A stretch of DNA of 34,386 nucleotides from an uncultured Muribaculaceae bacterium (GTDB lineage Bacteria > Bacteroidota > Bacteroidia > Bacteroidales > Muribaculaceae), in NCBI GenBank assembly GCA_910586975.1, contig CAJUKX010000028.1:1-34386 (forward strand), in the 5' to 3' direction. A program made the position numbers and the translations under genes. The notes under the pieces are model-generated. The model was not told the origin of the DNA, searched no databases, and saw only the letters and a program-made list of their open reading frames with translations. Of the stretch, positions 23,907 through 32,069 are shown piece after piece (the stretch's first letter is position 1; every line of letters begins with the position of its first letter).

Positions 23907-25550
23907 ATGAAGAAATATATATTAAAGACTATGCTGTGGGTGTTGCCGCTCTCGGCTGCGGCACAGGATGTGAATATACCTGTATCTGAGGCCAATGAGC
24001 CTATGATGCAGGGTAAGTATGAATCAACGTGGGAATCGCTGTCGCAATATGAGGTGCCCGAGTGGTTCCGCGATGCCAAGTTCGGGATATGGGCACACTG
24101 GGGACCGCAGTGCGTGGAAGGCAGCGGCGACTGGATGGCACGAAAGCTCTATATGGAGGGCTCGCGCGAGTATAAGCACCATGTTGAGAATTACGGCCAT
24201 CCTTCTGAGTTTGGTTTCAAGGATATCCTGCCGCTGTTCAAGGCCGAGAAGTGGGATCCCGACTATCTGGTTGGATTATATAAGAAAGCCGGTGCAAGAT
24301 ATTTCTTTGCATTGGGCAATCATCACGATAACTTCGACCTGTGGGACAGCAAATATCAGGAATGGAATTCAAAGGATATCGGACCTGAGAAGGATATCCT
24401 TGCAGGCTGGGCCGAGGCTTGCCGCAAACATGATATGAAGTTTGGTGTGAGCCTTCATGCCGACCATGCCTGGAGCTGGTATGAACCGGCCCGACGCTAC
24501 GATCGCAATGGAGCGCGTGCCGGCGTACCCTACGACGGACGCATGACCAAGGAAGACGGCAAAGGCAAGTGGTGGGAAGGTCTCGACCCCCAGAAACTCT
24601 ATGCACAGAATCACCCCGAAAGCTATGGCTCGTGGAGCGATGGTATGATTCACAAGCAGTGGGCATGGGGCAATGGAGTGGCTCTGCCCTCGGCCGAGTT
24701 TGTATCAAACTTCTACGACCGTACACTCGATGTCATAAACCGTTATAATCCCGATTTGCTATATTTCGATGTTACCGGTGTACCGTTTTATCCTGTGAGC
24801 GATGCAGGCCTTAAGATAGCCGCCCACTTCTACAACCATAACCTGGCCTCGCACAAGGGCGATTTTTCGGCTGTTATGTTTGGCAAGATTCTTACCGATA
24901 CGCAAAAAGAAGCTTTGGTATGGGATGTGGAACGAGGCGCACCCAATCAGATTTACGACAAACCCTGGCAAACCTGCACCTGCATAGGCGACTGGCACTA
25001 TAATGACGGTATATATAAAAACGACCGCTACAAGTCGGCAGCCCAAGTGATAAAGATGCTGGCCGACGTGGTGAGCAAGAACGGCAATCTGTTGCTGAGT
25101 ATTCCGCTGCGCGGCGACGGCACTTTCGACGATAAGGAAGAGAAGATAATCGCCGGCATAGGAGAGTGGATGCAGGTAAACGGCGAAGCCATCTACAGCA
25201 CCCGCCCCTGGCATAAGTTCGGTGAAGGCCCCATAGCCGAATCAGACATCAAAATCAACGCGCAGGGCTTCAATGAAGGTGCATACACCAAGGCCACCTC
25301 AGAGGAAATACGCTTCACACAGACACCCAAGCACCTGTATGCCATATCGCTGGCGTGGCCCGAAGACGGCATGATAAAAGTGAAGTCGCTTGCCGCCGGC
25401 TCTTCGCTGCACAAGCGCAAGATAAAGAGTGTGGAACTGCTGGGATATGGAAAAGTAAAATTCACACGCGACGGCGAGGGGCTTAAAGTAACATTGCCCG
25501 ATGATGCCCCCCGCTCTGTAGCCCCTGTACTGCGAATCCGCAAATTTTAA
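23907..25550 (+). CDS. Secreted alpha-L-fucosidase (GH29)
   Basis: The 547-aa glycoside hydrolase has a signal peptide (about 1-20, cleavage near AAAQ-DVN). The GH29 catalytic barrel spans about 40-430, with WFRDAKFGIWAHWGPQCV (53-70), the conserved NHHDNFDLWDSKY (138-150), and the likely nucleophile D288 in NPDLLYFDVTGVPF. A C-terminal beta-sandwich (about 445-547) is typical. Family members remove fucose from host glycans such as mucin or milk sugars, or from plant polymers. It has its own promoter and is followed by repeat copy D and the convergent AraC gene, which shares an upstream motif with it. The exact linkage preference cannot be read. Confidence 0.92.
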   Translation: MKKYILKTMLWVLPLSAAAQDVNIPVSEANEPMMQGKYESTWESLSQYEVPEWFRDAKFGIWAHWGPQCVEGSGDWMARKLYMEGSREYKHHVENYGHPSEFGFKDILPLFKAEKWDPDYLVGLYKKAGARYFFALGNHHDNFDLWDSKYQEWNSKDIGPEKDILAGWAEACRKHDMKFGVSLHADHAWSWYEPARRYDRNGARAGVPYDGRMTKEDGKGKWWEGLDPQKLYAQNHPESYGSWSDGMIHKQWAWGNGVALPSAEFVSNFYDRTLDVINRYNPDLLYFDVTGVPFYPVSDAGLKIAAHFYNHNLASHKGDFSAVMFGKILTDTQKEALVWDVERGAPNQIYDKPWQTCTCIGDWHYNDGIYKNDRYKSAAQVIKMLADVVSKNGNLLLSIPLRGDGTFDDKEEKIIAGIGEWMQVNGEAIYSTRPWHKFGEGPIAESDIKINAQGFNEGAYTKATSEEIRFTQTPKHLYAISLAWPEDGMIKVKSLAAGSSLHKRKIKSVELLGYGKVKFTRDGEGLKVTLPDDAPRSVAPVLRIRKF

Positions 25551-25626
25551 AAATTTAAAGTGTAAAATTTATTTAGGTTTGCTGCTGCAAAAGCAGTTGA
25601 AAACGGGAGGGGGGCAGAACCTCACT

Positions 25627-25890
25627 CCCGGAATATGGCATCCGAAGGAAGCCTGTAAGCTCGTAGCCGGGTATGCACGCGCGAATGTGTAAACGAAGCG
25701 CGGGCATGCCCGGTTACCGTATAAAAAAGTAAAGGCATTCGCAGAAAGCCGATTATAGAAGCGACCCTCATATATAGTCGGCTTTCTACGAATGCCTTCG
25801 GTTTGGGCGCGACCGTCCGGGTATGCACGACCGTAGGGAGGGCATGCCCGGCTACGAGCTTACAGGCTTCCTTCGGATGCCATATTACCG
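25627..25890. repeat. Nested palindromic element, copy D (type I arms, complete)
   Basis: This is the cleanest copy. The outer arms 25632-25676 and 25842-25886 are complementary apart from one G-T pair, about 45 bp. They hold GGCATCC-GAA-GGAAGCC followed by GTAG. The left hairpin pairs CCGGGTATGC (25667-25676) with GCATGCCCGG (25704-25713). The central hairpin pairs 25732-25757 with 25773-25798, 26 positions with two G-T-type changes, and contains GGCATTC-GCA-GAAAGCC. The right hairpin pairs 25817-25826 with 25842-25851. The CCGGG strands can pair either locally or with the opposite outer arm, so two folds compete. It lies 76 nt after the fucosidase stop. Confidence 0.92.
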
Positions 25891-25957
25891 ATAACCAAGT
25901 TATTATACAGTCAATTGCCCAATCACTACGATACCAACATAAGGTTTTGCAATATTG

Positions 25958-26049
25958 TAAATTTGTATCCGTCTCTCACACGAGAGTTTTACAATAAGTT
26001 AACTATCTCTTGAAGTAATCGCTCTGTTTAGAGCGATTACTCTTTGTTT
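25958..26049 (+). ncRNA. Possible small RNA ending in a strong terminator
   Basis: TAAATTTG (25958-25965) matches a -7 box, without a clear -33 box. A transcript from near 25968 would contain a hairpin CTCTC-ACAC-GAGAG (25973-25986) and end in the terminator hairpin at 26014-26041, about 80 nt in all. It would end just short of, and opposite to, the 3' end of the AraC gene. No ORF is present. This is a weak call based only on arrangement. Confidence 0.25.
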
Positions 26050-26050
26050 T
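26014..26050 (+). terminator. Intrinsic terminator between fucosidase and AraC genes
   Basis: AGTAATCGCTCT (26014-26025) and AGAGCGATTACT (26030-26041) form a perfect 12-bp stem with a GTTT loop, followed by CTTTGTTTT. The T-rich side faces the plus direction. It may also slow transcription from the convergent AraC gene. Confidence 0.75.
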
Positions 26051-26054
26051 CAGA

Positions 26055-26927
26055 TCATTTCTGTCGTTTGCGGTATGCGGCCGGGGTGTGGCCGGTTTGC
26101 TTGCGGAACAGACGTATGAAGTAAGAATAGTCGTTGAAACCAAGGTCGTAGGCAACGTTTTTTACCTGTTTTTCAGTAGTGAGTAGCTGCAGTTCGGCAT
26201 ATTCCACTTTTTTGCGGGTGATGAATTGCATCGGTGTCTGATTGAAATTCTGCTTGAAAAGCCGTATTATATGTTGCCGCGACACGCAGGCTATGTCGGC
26301 CAGTGTGTCTATACTCAGCGGTTGGCTGATATTGCGGTTAATATATCGTAGTACAGGTAGAATCCTTGGGTTTGATGTCCAGCTCTTGGGTTTTGCAGCT
26401 TCTATGAATCGGGCTATCAAAATGAGCAGGTTTCCCTTGATATGCAGACGTGCGTGTAACGGAAGTGCCTTGAAAGCCCTTACATATTCGGCAAAACCAC
26501 AGTTGTTGTCATAGCTCTCGGGATTGCTTTCTTTCAGAACCCCGTCGGGATAAAGGCGACAGATGGTGTCGAACATATTTTTTTCGTATTCCGACGCTTC
26601 AAGTCCATCCAGAGGCATGTCGAGGAAGTCCTGTATATCGGGGTAATTGTCTGATTCGTCGAAGAAGTGGATGTAAAAATGGCTGAACAGTCCGTGGCAT
26701 TCGTAGCTGTGGGGTGTGTTGGCCGGTATTATGTATAAATGGTCGGGTTGCAGTTCTACTTGCTTGTGTTTGAAATGTATACAAGCCTTGCCCTCGGTAA
26801 CATAGTACATACGGCAGAAAGGCGAGCATACCCCCTGCCAGTTCCAGTCGGCATTGTGTATGGCAAGACCGGCATTGAGTATCAGGGGATTGATAGTATT
26901 GATGTGAATGTGCATGTTGTCTGTCAT
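26055..26927 (-). CDS. AraC-family regulator with cupin sensor, likely controlling the fucosidase
   Basis: The 290-aa protein has an N-terminal cupin-type AraC ligand-binding domain (about 20-110; CRMYYVTEGKACIHF, LYIIPANTPHSYEC) and a C-terminal double helix-turn-helix (about 190-290): LSIDTLADIACVSRQHIIRLFKQ, and the signature DLGFNDYSYFIRLFRKQTGHTPAAYRKRQK. Sugar-sensing regulators of this type commonly sit next to glycosidase genes. A 21-bp motif 43 nt upstream recurs before the fucosidase promoter, which supports both self-regulation and control of that gene (inference). A -7 box ends 8 nt before the ATG, so the leader is only a few bases; the second ATG at 26915 is an alternative start. 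Confidence 0.88.
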   Translation of the reverse strand: MTDNMHIHINTINPLILNAGLAIHNADWNWQGVCSPFCRMYYVTEGKACIHFKHKQVELQPDHLYIIPANTPHSYECHGLFSHFYIHFFDESDNYPDIQDFLDMPLDGLEASEYEKNMFDTICRLYPDGVLKESNPESYDNNCGFAEYVRAFKALPLHARLHIKGNLLILIARFIEAAKPKSWTSNPRILPVLRYINRNISQPLSIDTLADIACVSRQHIIRLFKQNFNQTPMQFITRKKVEYAELQLLTTEKQVKNVAYDLGFNDYSYFIRLFRKQTGHTPAAYRKRQK

Positions 26928-26934
26928 GGTAGTG

Positions 26935-26942
26935 CAAAGTTA
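26935..26942 (-). promoter_or_regulatory. -7 box of the second AraC gene
   Basis: TAACTTTG on the minus strand matches TAnnTTTG. The predicted start near 26932 leaves a leader of about 4 nt to the ATG at 26927. No -33 TTTG is evident. Confidence 0.5.
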
Positions 26943-26969
26943 TATATTTTTCTTTTCAGATAAACACTC

Positions 26970-26990
26970 ATGTTAATATTATCCTATTTT
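26970..26990 (+). promoter_or_regulatory. Shared regulatory site, copy 2 (AraC upstream region)
   Basis: It matches 23815-23835 at 19 of 21 positions, both differences being A/G. It lies just upstream of the AraC -7 box, where an activator or repressor would bind. The divergent small membrane-protein gene starts 119 bp away. The remaining sequence to 27108 shows no other clear signal. Confidence 0.55.
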
Positions 26991-27108
26991 CCATTGATTA
27001 CTTAACTGTTGTATTGCCGATAGCCGCGATTGTAAAATACCATAACCGTCGGCGGGAAAAACGGGCTTTAGTTTGTTCCTTTGCATGAAGTTTTAAAATA
27101 AAGGAATC

Positions 27109-27318
27109 ATGGACACTACAATCACAATTTGGATATGTGTGGCGGCCGCTATGGCGGCAATCATCATCTACAGGATGCTGCACAGAGTTATTCACCTCAA
27201 TCATGGCACTCATCACCACCGCCTTATAGAGCTTGGCAGCGAGCGTGAGGAATTATGGATTCCCGGCGACATGTCAGACACTAATATTGACAGTTATGAC
27301 GACGCTGAGGACTTCTGA
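27109..27318 (+). CDS. Small single-pass membrane protein, overlapping yjjP
   Basis: The 69-aa protein has one N-terminal membrane helix (IWICVAAAMAAIIIYRML), a His-rich juxtamembrane stretch (HRVIHLNHGTHHHRL) and an acidic C-terminus (SDTNIDSYDDAEDF). I do not recognise a family. Its end overlaps the start of yjjP by 23 nt in another frame, implying co-expression. The histidines could bind a metal, but this is speculation. A near -7 box (TTCCTTTG, 27076-27083) is upstream. Confidence 0.6.
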   Translation: MDTTITIWICVAAAMAAIIIYRMLHRVIHLNHGTHHHRLIELGSEREELWIPGDMSDTNIDSYDDAEDF

Positions 27319-28090
27319 CGCTTGCCCCGAAGCATCAACTGCCGGTGCGGGCATGTTTATGGCCGATTATGCGGCCTGCCTGCTGGGGTGCGGCGCCACC
27401 TGCTCGCGTCTTGAAAAGAATGTGCAGCGTATGTCGCACCGGTGGGGAATGAACACCGAGATGACCATAATGCCGCGTCACATACAGGTAGCAGTGACCG
27501 GTGCCGACGGGTGTACATCTACCTACATATCGTCTATAGGCAAAGCCTCCATAAGCTATGAGAAGATAACCCTGCTGAGCAAACTGAGCTGGAAGGTGGC
27601 CGACCGCGGTATTGGCGTTGCCGATGCCCGCGAGATATTCGACCGTATCAAATCGGTGGCCAACGCCAACCGGTGGTGGGTGCTCGTGGCTGTGTCGTGT
27701 GCCAACGCATCGTTCTGCCGCCTGTTCGGGGGCGATTTAGCGGCCATGGCTGTGGTATTTGTCGCTACAATGGCCGGCTATTATCTGAAGCAGCTTATGC
27801 TCGGATCGGGTTGCGACACGCGCCTCACCTTTGTGGTGTGTGCGTTTGTATCGTCGGTACTCGCGGCGGCCGGATTTCTGTTCCATATAGGCTCCACGCC
27901 CGATGTGGCCATTGCCACGAGTGTGCTGTATCTGGTGCCGGGTATTGCGTTTCTGAATGCGTTCAACGACATGATCGACGGCCACTATGTATGCTTCTTC
28001 AGCCGCCTGATGGATGCCATAGTACTTACCTGCTGCCTGTCGGCCGGGTTGTGCCTGGGCATGGCAGTAATGAAGGTGGGGATGTTTTAG
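27296..28090 (+). CDS. yjjP: Threonine/serine exporter-family subunit, YjjP-like
   Basis: The 264-aa protein matches the N-terminal half of ThrE-type exporters (DUF1212). The soluble start reads MADYAACLLGCGATCSRLEKNVQRM and TIMPRHIQVAV, followed by several membrane helices from about residue 120. In E. coli, YjjP and YjjB together export succinate; other relatives export threonine and serine. I chose the ATG at 27296 because upstream sequence in this frame lies within the small membrane-protein gene; MFMADYAACL (27353) is an alternative. The yjjB half follows 37 nt later, so the pair probably forms one transporter. Confidence 0.82.
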   Translation: MTTLRTSDACPEASTAGAGMFMADYAACLLGCGATCSRLEKNVQRMSHRWGMNTEMTIMPRHIQVAVTGADGCTSTYISSIGKASISYEKITLLSKLSWKVADRGIGVADAREIFDRIKSVANANRWWVLVAVSCANASFCRLFGGDLAAMAVVFVATMAGYYLKQLMLGSGCDTRLTFVVCAFVSSVLAAAGFLFHIGSTPDVAIATSVLYLVPGIAFLNAFNDMIDGHYVCFFSRLMDAIVLTCCLSAGLCLGMAVMKVGMF

Positions 28091-28127
28091 TGGAGAGTTT
28101 AACTTCAGGAGTTTAAAAACGATAGTC

Positions 28128-28610
28128 ATGATAGAAAAATTTATTGAAGATGCATTGTTTGCGGCGATAGCAGCCATCGGATTTTCGGCCATAAGCAATC
28201 CGCCACGCAATGCGTATATATACTGTGCCTTGATAGCTGCCATAGGCCATTCCACGCGGTTCTTTCTGATGCAGCCGGACGTGGGAGCCATGTCGATAGT
28301 GCCGGCTTCAACTATAGCTGCCCTTGTGGTAGGAGTGTTGGCCGTACTGCTGTCGCCCAAAGCCAAGATTCCGGCCGAGGCCTTTCTCTTTCCGTCGCTT
28401 CTGCCCATGATTCCGGGTATATATGCCTACAAGACATTCGGAGGGCTGGTGATGTGCCTTATACATCGTTCGGAGGGTGACTTTATGCACTATTTCTATC
28501 TCTTTGCCGACAATGGCCTTACCTGCCTGTTTATCATTCTTGGTATGGTGGCCGGAGCCGTGATTCCGATTTTTTTACTCAAACATATATCATTTCGTGC
28601 CACGCGGTGA
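28128..28610 (+). CDS. yjjB: Threonine/serine exporter-family subunit, YjjB-like
   Basis: The 160-aa membrane protein corresponds to the C-terminal half of ThrE (ThrE_2 family). It has about five helices and conserved spots such as NPPRNAYIYCALIAAIGH, PASTIAALVVGVLAVLLS and the family's FPSLLPMIPGIYAYKTF. It needs its YjjP partner for transport. The length is normal for this split form. Confidence 0.85.
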   Translation: MIEKFIEDALFAAIAAIGFSAISNPPRNAYIYCALIAAIGHSTRFFLMQPDVGAMSIVPASTIAALVVGVLAVLLSPKAKIPAEAFLFPSLLPMIPGIYAYKTFGGLVMCLIHRSEGDFMHYFYLFADNGLTCLFIILGMVAGAVIPIFLLKHISFRATR

Positions 28611-28631
28611 TGGAGAATGCCTGAAATTCAG

Positions 28632-28639
28632 TATCTTTG
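28632..28639 (+). promoter_or_regulatory. -7 box of the LysR gene
   Basis: TATCTTTG matches TAnnTTTG and lies 27 nt before the ATG at 28667. No -33 TTTG is evident. It rules out the longer frame that starts with TTG at 28637. Confidence 0.55.
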
Positions 28640-28666
28640 CACCGCATACCACTCACATTGCCCACG

Positions 28667-29569
28667 ATGGAACTACGACAACTCAGATATTTTATAAAAA
28701 CAGCTGAAACACTGAGCTTCTCGGTTGCTGCCCGCGAGCTGTGCATAACCCAGAGCACCCTGTCGCAGCAGATAAAACAGCTCGAAAGCGAATTCGGCGC
28801 ACCGCTGTTTATCCGCGACAGCCACAGTGTGGCTCTCACCGAGGCCGGCAAGGAGCTCGTACCCTTTGCCATTCGTACCGTGAGCAGCGCCGACGAGTGC
28901 CGTGTGCGTATGCTCGACCTGCAGAAGGTGCTTACCGGCACGCTCAACATAGGCGTTACATATTCGTTCAGTCCTATCCTCACCGAGACCATCTTCACAT
29001 TCATGAAGAATTTTCCCGGTATCAAACTCAACGTGTTCTACAAGCCCATGGCCGAACTGATGGCCATGCTGCGCGAACGCCAGATAGATTTCGTGTTGGC
29101 TTTCAAACCATCGCAGCCCATGCCCGGCATAGTGTCGCATACACTGTTTCAGAACTATCTGGCCGCGATTGTGAACAGCAATCATCAACTGGCCACGAAA
29201 CCCAAGGTGACACTCGACGAACTGGCGCATCACAGCCTTGCACTGCCCTCGCGCGGACTGCAAGCCCGCAACACTCTCGAAAAGATACTCGAGACCTACC
29301 GCTGCGACCTGAATATAAAGATAGAGCTGAACGACCCCAACATACTGCTCGAAATGGTGCGTCAGAGCCGCCTTGTGACCATACTTGCCGAAGCATCGGT
29401 GCACAAACAGGCCGGAGTGACTGCCGTGCCAATCGACATACCCGAGAACGAGATGACCGGATGTGTGCACACCCTGGCCGAGACGTATCACAAAAAGTCA
29501 ATGCAGGAATTTGTAAGATTGCTCAGCGAGTCGCTCGCCGTGAGAGAAAGAGCCAACGCATGGCTGTAA
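28667..29569 (+). CDS. LysR-family transcriptional regulator
   Basis: The 300-aa protein begins with the classic winged helix-turn-helix: MELRQLRYFIKTAETLSFSV, AARELCITQSTLSQQIKQLE, then GAPLFIRDSHSVALTEAGKEL (about 1-65). The rest is a periplasmic-binding-like effector domain (about 90-295; LTGTLNIGVTYSFSPILTE). Such proteins sense small metabolites, often regulating neighbours. It lies between the yjjPB exporter and the pectate lyase-like gene, with 26 nt to the latter, so either could be its target. The longer frame starts at a TTG within the promoter and was not used. Confidence 0.9.
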   Translation: MELRQLRYFIKTAETLSFSVAARELCITQSTLSQQIKQLESEFGAPLFIRDSHSVALTEAGKELVPFAIRTVSSADECRVRMLDLQKVLTGTLNIGVTYSFSPILTETIFTFMKNFPGIKLNVFYKPMAELMAMLRERQIDFVLAFKPSQPMPGIVSHTLFQNYLAAIVNSNHQLATKPKVTLDELAHHSLALPSRGLQARNTLEKILETYRCDLNIKIELNDPNILLEMVRQSRLVTILAEASVHKQAGVTAVPIDIPENEMTGCVHTLAETYHKKSMQEFVRLLSESLAVRERANAWL

Positions 29570-29595
29570 ATCGACTTAAACCAATCTGTTAAACT

Positions 29596-31080
29596 ATGAA
29601 AAGATATTTGATAATCATGATGATGTTGGCCGCATGCCAACTGTCGTTTTCAAAAGATTACTACGTGGCTACTGACGGCGACGACAGCAATGACGGTTCT
29701 ATTGAATCACCGCTTCAAAAGCTCAGTACTGCCATAGGCAAAGCCACAGCGGGCACAACGATATACTTGCGCGAGGGCTGCTATCGTCCGCAGGTATCGG
29801 ATATAATGGCCGTAAAAGGAGAAAGCAATGTATATGATTGCGTATACATGCTCAAGAAGAACGGCAATGCTGACAATCCCATAACCATCACCGGATATGA
29901 GGACGAATCGGTAACCATTGATTTGAGTGATATCAAAACAGACAACCGTATAATAGGCTTCGACCTCAAAGGCAACTACTGGCATCTGAAAAACTTTGAT
30001 ATCGTAGGCATACAGGTAACACAGACCGGGCATACACAGAGCATAAATGTGGCACTCTTTGGCGGCAGCAATTGCGTGGTCGAACAGGTAAATATGCACG
30101 ATGGCATGGGTATAGGCGTGTACGCTACCAGAGGCAGCAATAATCTGGTGCTGAATTGTGACGCCTATAACAACTACGACCCCGTTTCGGAGAATGGCAA
30201 GGGCGGCAACTGCGACGGCTTTGGTTTTCATTTCAATAAGGCCGAATACACGGGCAATGTGGTGCGCGGATGCCGTGCCTGGCGAAATAGCGATGATGGT
30301 TTTGACCTTATCAATAATTGGGCTCCTGTGACTATAGAGAATTGCTGGGCGTGGCAGAACGGTTATGATGCAAACATGGTATCGCGCGGCGATGGCACAG
30401 GCATCAAAAGCGGCGGCTATGGCATGTCGGCTTCGCCCAAAGTGCCCACGGTGATACCGCGTAACATAATACGCAACTGCATAGCTTGGGCCAATAAAAA
30501 TCAGGGATTCTATGCCAATCATCATCTTGGAGGATTGGACTTTATGAACAATTCGGCATATAAAAACCGCCGCAATTTCAATATGGTTAACCGCAAGTCG
30601 GCTGCCGAGGCTGTTGATGTGCCGGGCTACGAACACCGGCTTCTCAATAATGTGGCCTTTTCGCCTACTGAGAAAGGCTCAGACTGTATAAATATAAACC
30701 TCGACCTGAGCACTCTGGCTAATAATACATTTTATGGAACAATCACTGTGGGTACCTCGGACTTTGAGAGTCTGGATACATCCGAATTGCTGCTGCCCCG
30801 CCGTGCCGACGGATCGCTTCCCGAAATAAGTTTCATGAAGCTGAAAGAATCGTCGGATGCGTATAAAGCCGGCATGGGATGGCAATTTGATGCCCCGGGC
30901 AGTGCTTCGGTAAATTCACCGTACTGCGACCGTGAGATTGCTGCCGATGAACAGGTGACGATATACCGTACAGACGGAGTGCCCGTATACACAGGCGTTT
31001 ATGGAGAAGCAACTTTGCCACACGGTCTGTATTTAATCCGTTCTCAGTCGGGCACATCATCCAAGATATACAACAGATAA
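29596..31080 (+). CDS. Secreted right-handed beta-helix polysaccharide lyase (PL9-like pectate lyase)
   Basis: The 494-aa exported protein starts with a signal sequence; LAAC at 11-14 also fits a lipoprotein lipobox, so it may be lipid-anchored. DYYVATDGDDSNDGSIESPL is a DUF1565-type start. The body is a right-handed beta-helix with PL9 features: CRAWRNSDDGFDLINNWAPVTI, CWAWQNGYDANM, GTGIKSGGYGM, CIAWANKNQGFYANHHLGG and NNSAYKNRRNFNM. PL9 enzymes cleave pectin. The end, IYRTDGVPVYTGVYGEATLP then HGLYLIRS, is a sorting-like tail. It lies 26 nt after the LysR gene, probably in the same transcript. The substrate call is by family. Confidence 0.82.
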   Translation: MKRYLIIMMMLAACQLSFSKDYYVATDGDDSNDGSIESPLQKLSTAIGKATAGTTIYLREGCYRPQVSDIMAVKGESNVYDCVYMLKKNGNADNPITITGYEDESVTIDLSDIKTDNRIIGFDLKGNYWHLKNFDIVGIQVTQTGHTQSINVALFGGSNCVVEQVNMHDGMGIGVYATRGSNNLVLNCDAYNNYDPVSENGKGGNCDGFGFHFNKAEYTGNVVRGCRAWRNSDDGFDLINNWAPVTIENCWAWQNGYDANMVSRGDGTGIKSGGYGMSASPKVPTVIPRNIIRNCIAWANKNQGFYANHHLGGLDFMNNSAYKNRRNFNMVNRKSAAEAVDVPGYEHRLLNNVAFSPTEKGSDCININLDLSTLANNTFYGTITVGTSDFESLDTSELLLPRRADGSLPEISFMKLKESSDAYKAGMGWQFDAPGSASVNSPYCDREIAADEQVTIYRTDGVPVYTGVYGEATLPHGLYLIRSQSGTSSKIYNR

Positions 31081-31143
31081 AAGAGCCGTTTCCAAGCCGC
31101 CGGCAGCATTGACGACGGTATAGACAGCAGCTATTGACCAATG

Positions 31144-31184
31144 AAAGCGGCACCTGACCCGTGTGGTCGGATGCCGCTTTTGGT
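31144..31184. terminator. Bidirectional terminator between the lyase and YpfJ genes
   Basis: AAAGCGGCA (31144-31152) pairs with TGCCGCTTT (31172-31180), with TGACC/GGTCG inside. AAA and TTTT flank the stem. It lies between convergent genes and could serve both. Confidence 0.75.
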
Positions 31185-31199
31185 TGATGATATTTGCCG

Positions 31200-32069
31200 C
31201 TACAGAGCGTTGTATGCCGGCGAGAAGGTGTCGCCCTGCATGGGGTCGCCGGTGCGTATGCCCTTTGATAGCCAACGGGCGCGCTGCTCGCTGCGGCCGT
31301 GGTTGAAGGCATCGGGAATCTCGCGTCCGTAGGCTTTGCGTTGCAGGTAATCGTCGCCTATCTTCGAGGCCACATTCACGGCATTCTCCACATCGCCCGG
31401 CTCTATTGAATTGAACATTCGGTTGTCGCGGTTGGCCCACACGCCGGCATAGAAGTCGGCCTGAAGCTCGAGTCTTACGCTTATTTTATTAGATTCTTTC
31501 TCAGATAGTTGGCTCATCTGCTGATGCGCCTCGTCGAGAGTGCCGAGCAGATACTGCACATGGTGGCCTACCTCGTGGGCTATGACGTAGGCGTATGCAA
31601 AATCGCCGCCCCCGCCTATGCTCTGCTCCATGTCTTTGAAAAAGTCGAGGTCGATATACACCCGCTGGTCGGCCGAGCAATAAAACGGACCTGTCTGCGA
31701 GGTGGCATTGCCGCAGCCGCTCTGCACGGCTCCGTGAAAAAGCACAAGTGTGGGAGCCTCGTATTCGCCCCAGCCTTGTTCGCGGAATACCTGCGTCCAT
31801 ACGTCCTCGGTGCCGGCAAGCACCTTCAGTGCAAGGTCCTCAAGACGCTCATCCTCGGCATCGGCCACATACTCTGATTGCGCGCCCTGGCCAAGTCCGC
31901 CCTGACTAACTACATTGCTCACAACATCGCCCAAGTCGCCACCGCTCAAGAAGGTGACAACGGCCAAAATTACAACTCCGATTATGCCGCCACCAATGCC
32001 GGCGGTTTTGCCTGAAATGCCGCGGCGATCTTCTACATTGTTGCTGCGACGACGTCCTGATAGTTTCAT
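31200..32069 (-). CDS. ypfJ: Neutral zinc metallopeptidase, YpfJ family
   Basis: The 289-aa protein has a short basic start (MKLSGRRRSNNVEDRRG), one N-terminal membrane helix (GIIGVVILAVVTFLSGG) and an external peptidase domain. The zinc motif HEVGHH is at about residue 164, with a downstream glutamate in LELQADFYAGVW that is the likely third ligand. Family features include TGPFYCSADQRVYIDLDFF and AYVIAHEVGHHVQ. Its substrates are not known. The frame extends to 32138, but MKLSGRRRS at 32069 fits the usual start. A -7 box lies about 100 bp upstream. Confidence 0.9.
   Translation of the reverse strand: MKLSGRRRSNNVEDRRGISGKTAGIGGGIIGVVILAVVTFLSGGDLGDVVSNVVSQGGLGQGAQSEYVADAEDERLEDLALKVLAGTEDVWTQVFREQGWGEYEAPTLVLFHGAVQSGCGNATSQTGPFYCSADQRVYIDLDFFKDMEQSIGGGGDFAYAYVIAHEVGHHVQYLLGTLDEAHQQMSQLSEKESNKISVRLELQADFYAGVWANRDNRMFNSIEPGDVENAVNVASKIGDDYLQRKAYGREIPDAFNHGRSEQRARWLSKGIRTGDPMQGDTFSPAYNAL

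Noticed and set aside
13442..25890. Nested repeats as a CRISPR array or integron att sites
   Set aside because: There are no regularly spaced identical repeats with unique spacers, and no cas or integrase gene is in the window.
28673..29491. 272- and 283-codon frames overlapping the LysR gene
   Set aside because: Both are shadows of a clear LysR coding sequence, with compositions unlike real proteins.
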